This document shows, in pieces, positions 63,392 to 64,000 of a DNA stretch of 64,000 nucleotides. This DNA comes from Rickettsia canadensis str. McKiel (GTDB taxonomy: Bacteria > Pseudomonadota > Alphaproteobacteria > Rickettsiales > Rickettsiaceae), in the NCBI RefSeq assembly GCF_000014345.1, contig NC_009879.1, forward strand, positions 635,501-699,500, in the 5' to 3' direction. The notes under the pieces were generated by a model. It did not search any database. It was not told where the DNA came from and saw nothing but the letters and a program-made list of their open reading frames with translations. The stretch's first letter is position 1, and each line of letters starts with the position of its first letter. The translations under genes and the position numbers were made by a program.

Positions 63392-64000
63392 ATGCATAAA
63401 AAACAGATAATAGGTGTTACACCTGATTTAGTTCAAAATTGTGAAAAATATACTTATGCTGCTTTTCCATGGTATGCCTTGCGCAAAAACTATACCGATG
63501 CAATTATTGCAGCCGGCGGTGTACCGCTATTATTACCTTATCAAAGCGAAACTATAGATCAGCTTATAAACCTCGTTGACGGCGTTTTAATTCCAGGCGG
63601 TGATGAGGACATACATCCTAAATTTTATGAACTGGAATATGCTGACGATGTAGTAATTTCTAATGAAGAACGTGATAATTTTGAGATATTAGTTTTAAAG
63701 AAAGCATTGGAGAGAGATATTCCTGTTTTAGGTATATGTCGAGGTATGCAATTATTAAACGTTATTTTCAAGGGTACGCTTATTAAGCATATTCCTGATT
63801 ATATTGAAACTATAATTAACCATACCCAGCCTCCACCTAAAAATATAGTTTCACATGCAATTAATATAGAGGCAAATACTCAGCTTGCTAGGATAGCAAA
63901 TAATAATCTAAGAACAATGGTTAATTCGACCCATCACCAGGCTGTTAAACAGCTTGGTAACGATCTTATCATATCTGCAAAAGCAGAAGACGGAATAATT
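63392..64000 (+). CDS. Class I glutamine amidotransferase-like hydrolase, partial
   Basis: 203 codons from ATG 63392; the gene continues past the right edge. It matches the PuuD/gamma-glutamyl-GABA hydrolase type: IIGVTPDLV at the start, LIPGGDEDIHPKFY, the nucleophile Cys116 in LGICRGMQLLNV, and the histidine region NSTHHQAVKQLG. It would hydrolyse gamma-glutamyl amides. A glutamate of the triad is expected shortly after the visible end. Confidence 0.85.
   Translation, partial: MHKKQIIGVTPDLVQNCEKYTYAAFPWYALRKNYTDAIIAAGGVPLLLPYQSETIDQLINLVDGVLIPGGDEDIHPKFYELEYADDVVISNEERDNFEILVLKKALERDIPVLGICRGMQLLNVIFKGTLIKHIPDYIETIINHTQPPPKNIVSHAINIEANTQLARIANNNLRTMVNSTHHQAVKQLGNDLIISAKAEDGII

Overview
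The window is AT-rich chromosome from an obligate intracellular alphaproteobacterium, almost certainly a Rickettsia. The evidence is an in-frame RPE1-type rickettsial palindromic element in a glycosyltransferase (about 49432-49548), other palindromic repeats inside the genes for a histidine kinase, PheT and MurG, more than a dozen intergenic copies of one long palindrome, and many decaying genes between intact core genes. The species group cannot be fixed from sequence alone; the load of pseudogenes and an IS200-type remnant fits the spotted-fever or transitional groups better than the typhus group, but that is inference.

Layout. 1-9 kb: lon (cut by the left edge), a PLP-dependent threonine/serine dehydratase, an unrecognised 455-residue protein with a decayed neighbour, a UvrD/Rep helicase, a family 2 glycosyltransferase and a small orphan. 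8-16 kb: a degraded patch with a gabD-type dehydrogenase pseudogene and a von Willebrand A-domain pseudogene interrupted by an IS200/IS605-like remnant; then intact trxB, a hydrolase and an AEC permease; then a gpsA pseudogene joined to the end of RNase J. 18-29 kb: nadK, a roughly 1.8 kb ruined gene, recR, an RDD membrane protein, a VTT-like membrane protein, rbfA, a Tim44-domain protein, an S9 peptidase and sucCD. 29-37 kb: a DsbA-like protein, smpB-dapA, ilvE, an OmpR/EnvZ-type two-component pair, uppS-cdsA, an FtsB-like protein and an RNase D-like exonuclease. 37-48 kb: leuS, a DUF3576-type protein, and a tightly packed minus-strand block dapF-mtaB-pheS-pheT-dnaN. 48-59 kb: an Rpn-type nuclease pseudogene, a family 4 glycosyltransferase carrying RPE1, an outer-membrane efflux pseudogene, lipoproteins, and the cell-wall genes murD, ftsW and murG, split by a plus-strand DUF4166-like gene with a ruined saccharopine-dehydrogenase-like partner; then lspA and an M23 peptidase. 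59-64 kb: a nucleotidyltransferase pseudogene, coxB and coxA separated by an acetyltransferase fragment, and a class I glutamine amidotransferase cut by the right edge.

Functionally the intact set covers peptidoglycan and envelope building (dapA, dapF, uppS, murD, murG, ftsW, FtsB, M23, lspA), TCA cycle and respiration (sucCD, coxAB), translation (leuS, pheST, smpB, rbfA, mtaB), replication and repair (dnaN, uvrD, recR) and proteolysis (lon, S9). The pseudogenes are losses of metabolic, export or accessory functions, typical of reductive evolution. I found no convincing new multi-gene system. The most unusual signals are the palindromic repeats, which occur both between genes and translated inside essential genes, and a few orphan or degraded proteins of unknown role. 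No tRNA, rRNA or CRISPR array was recognised.
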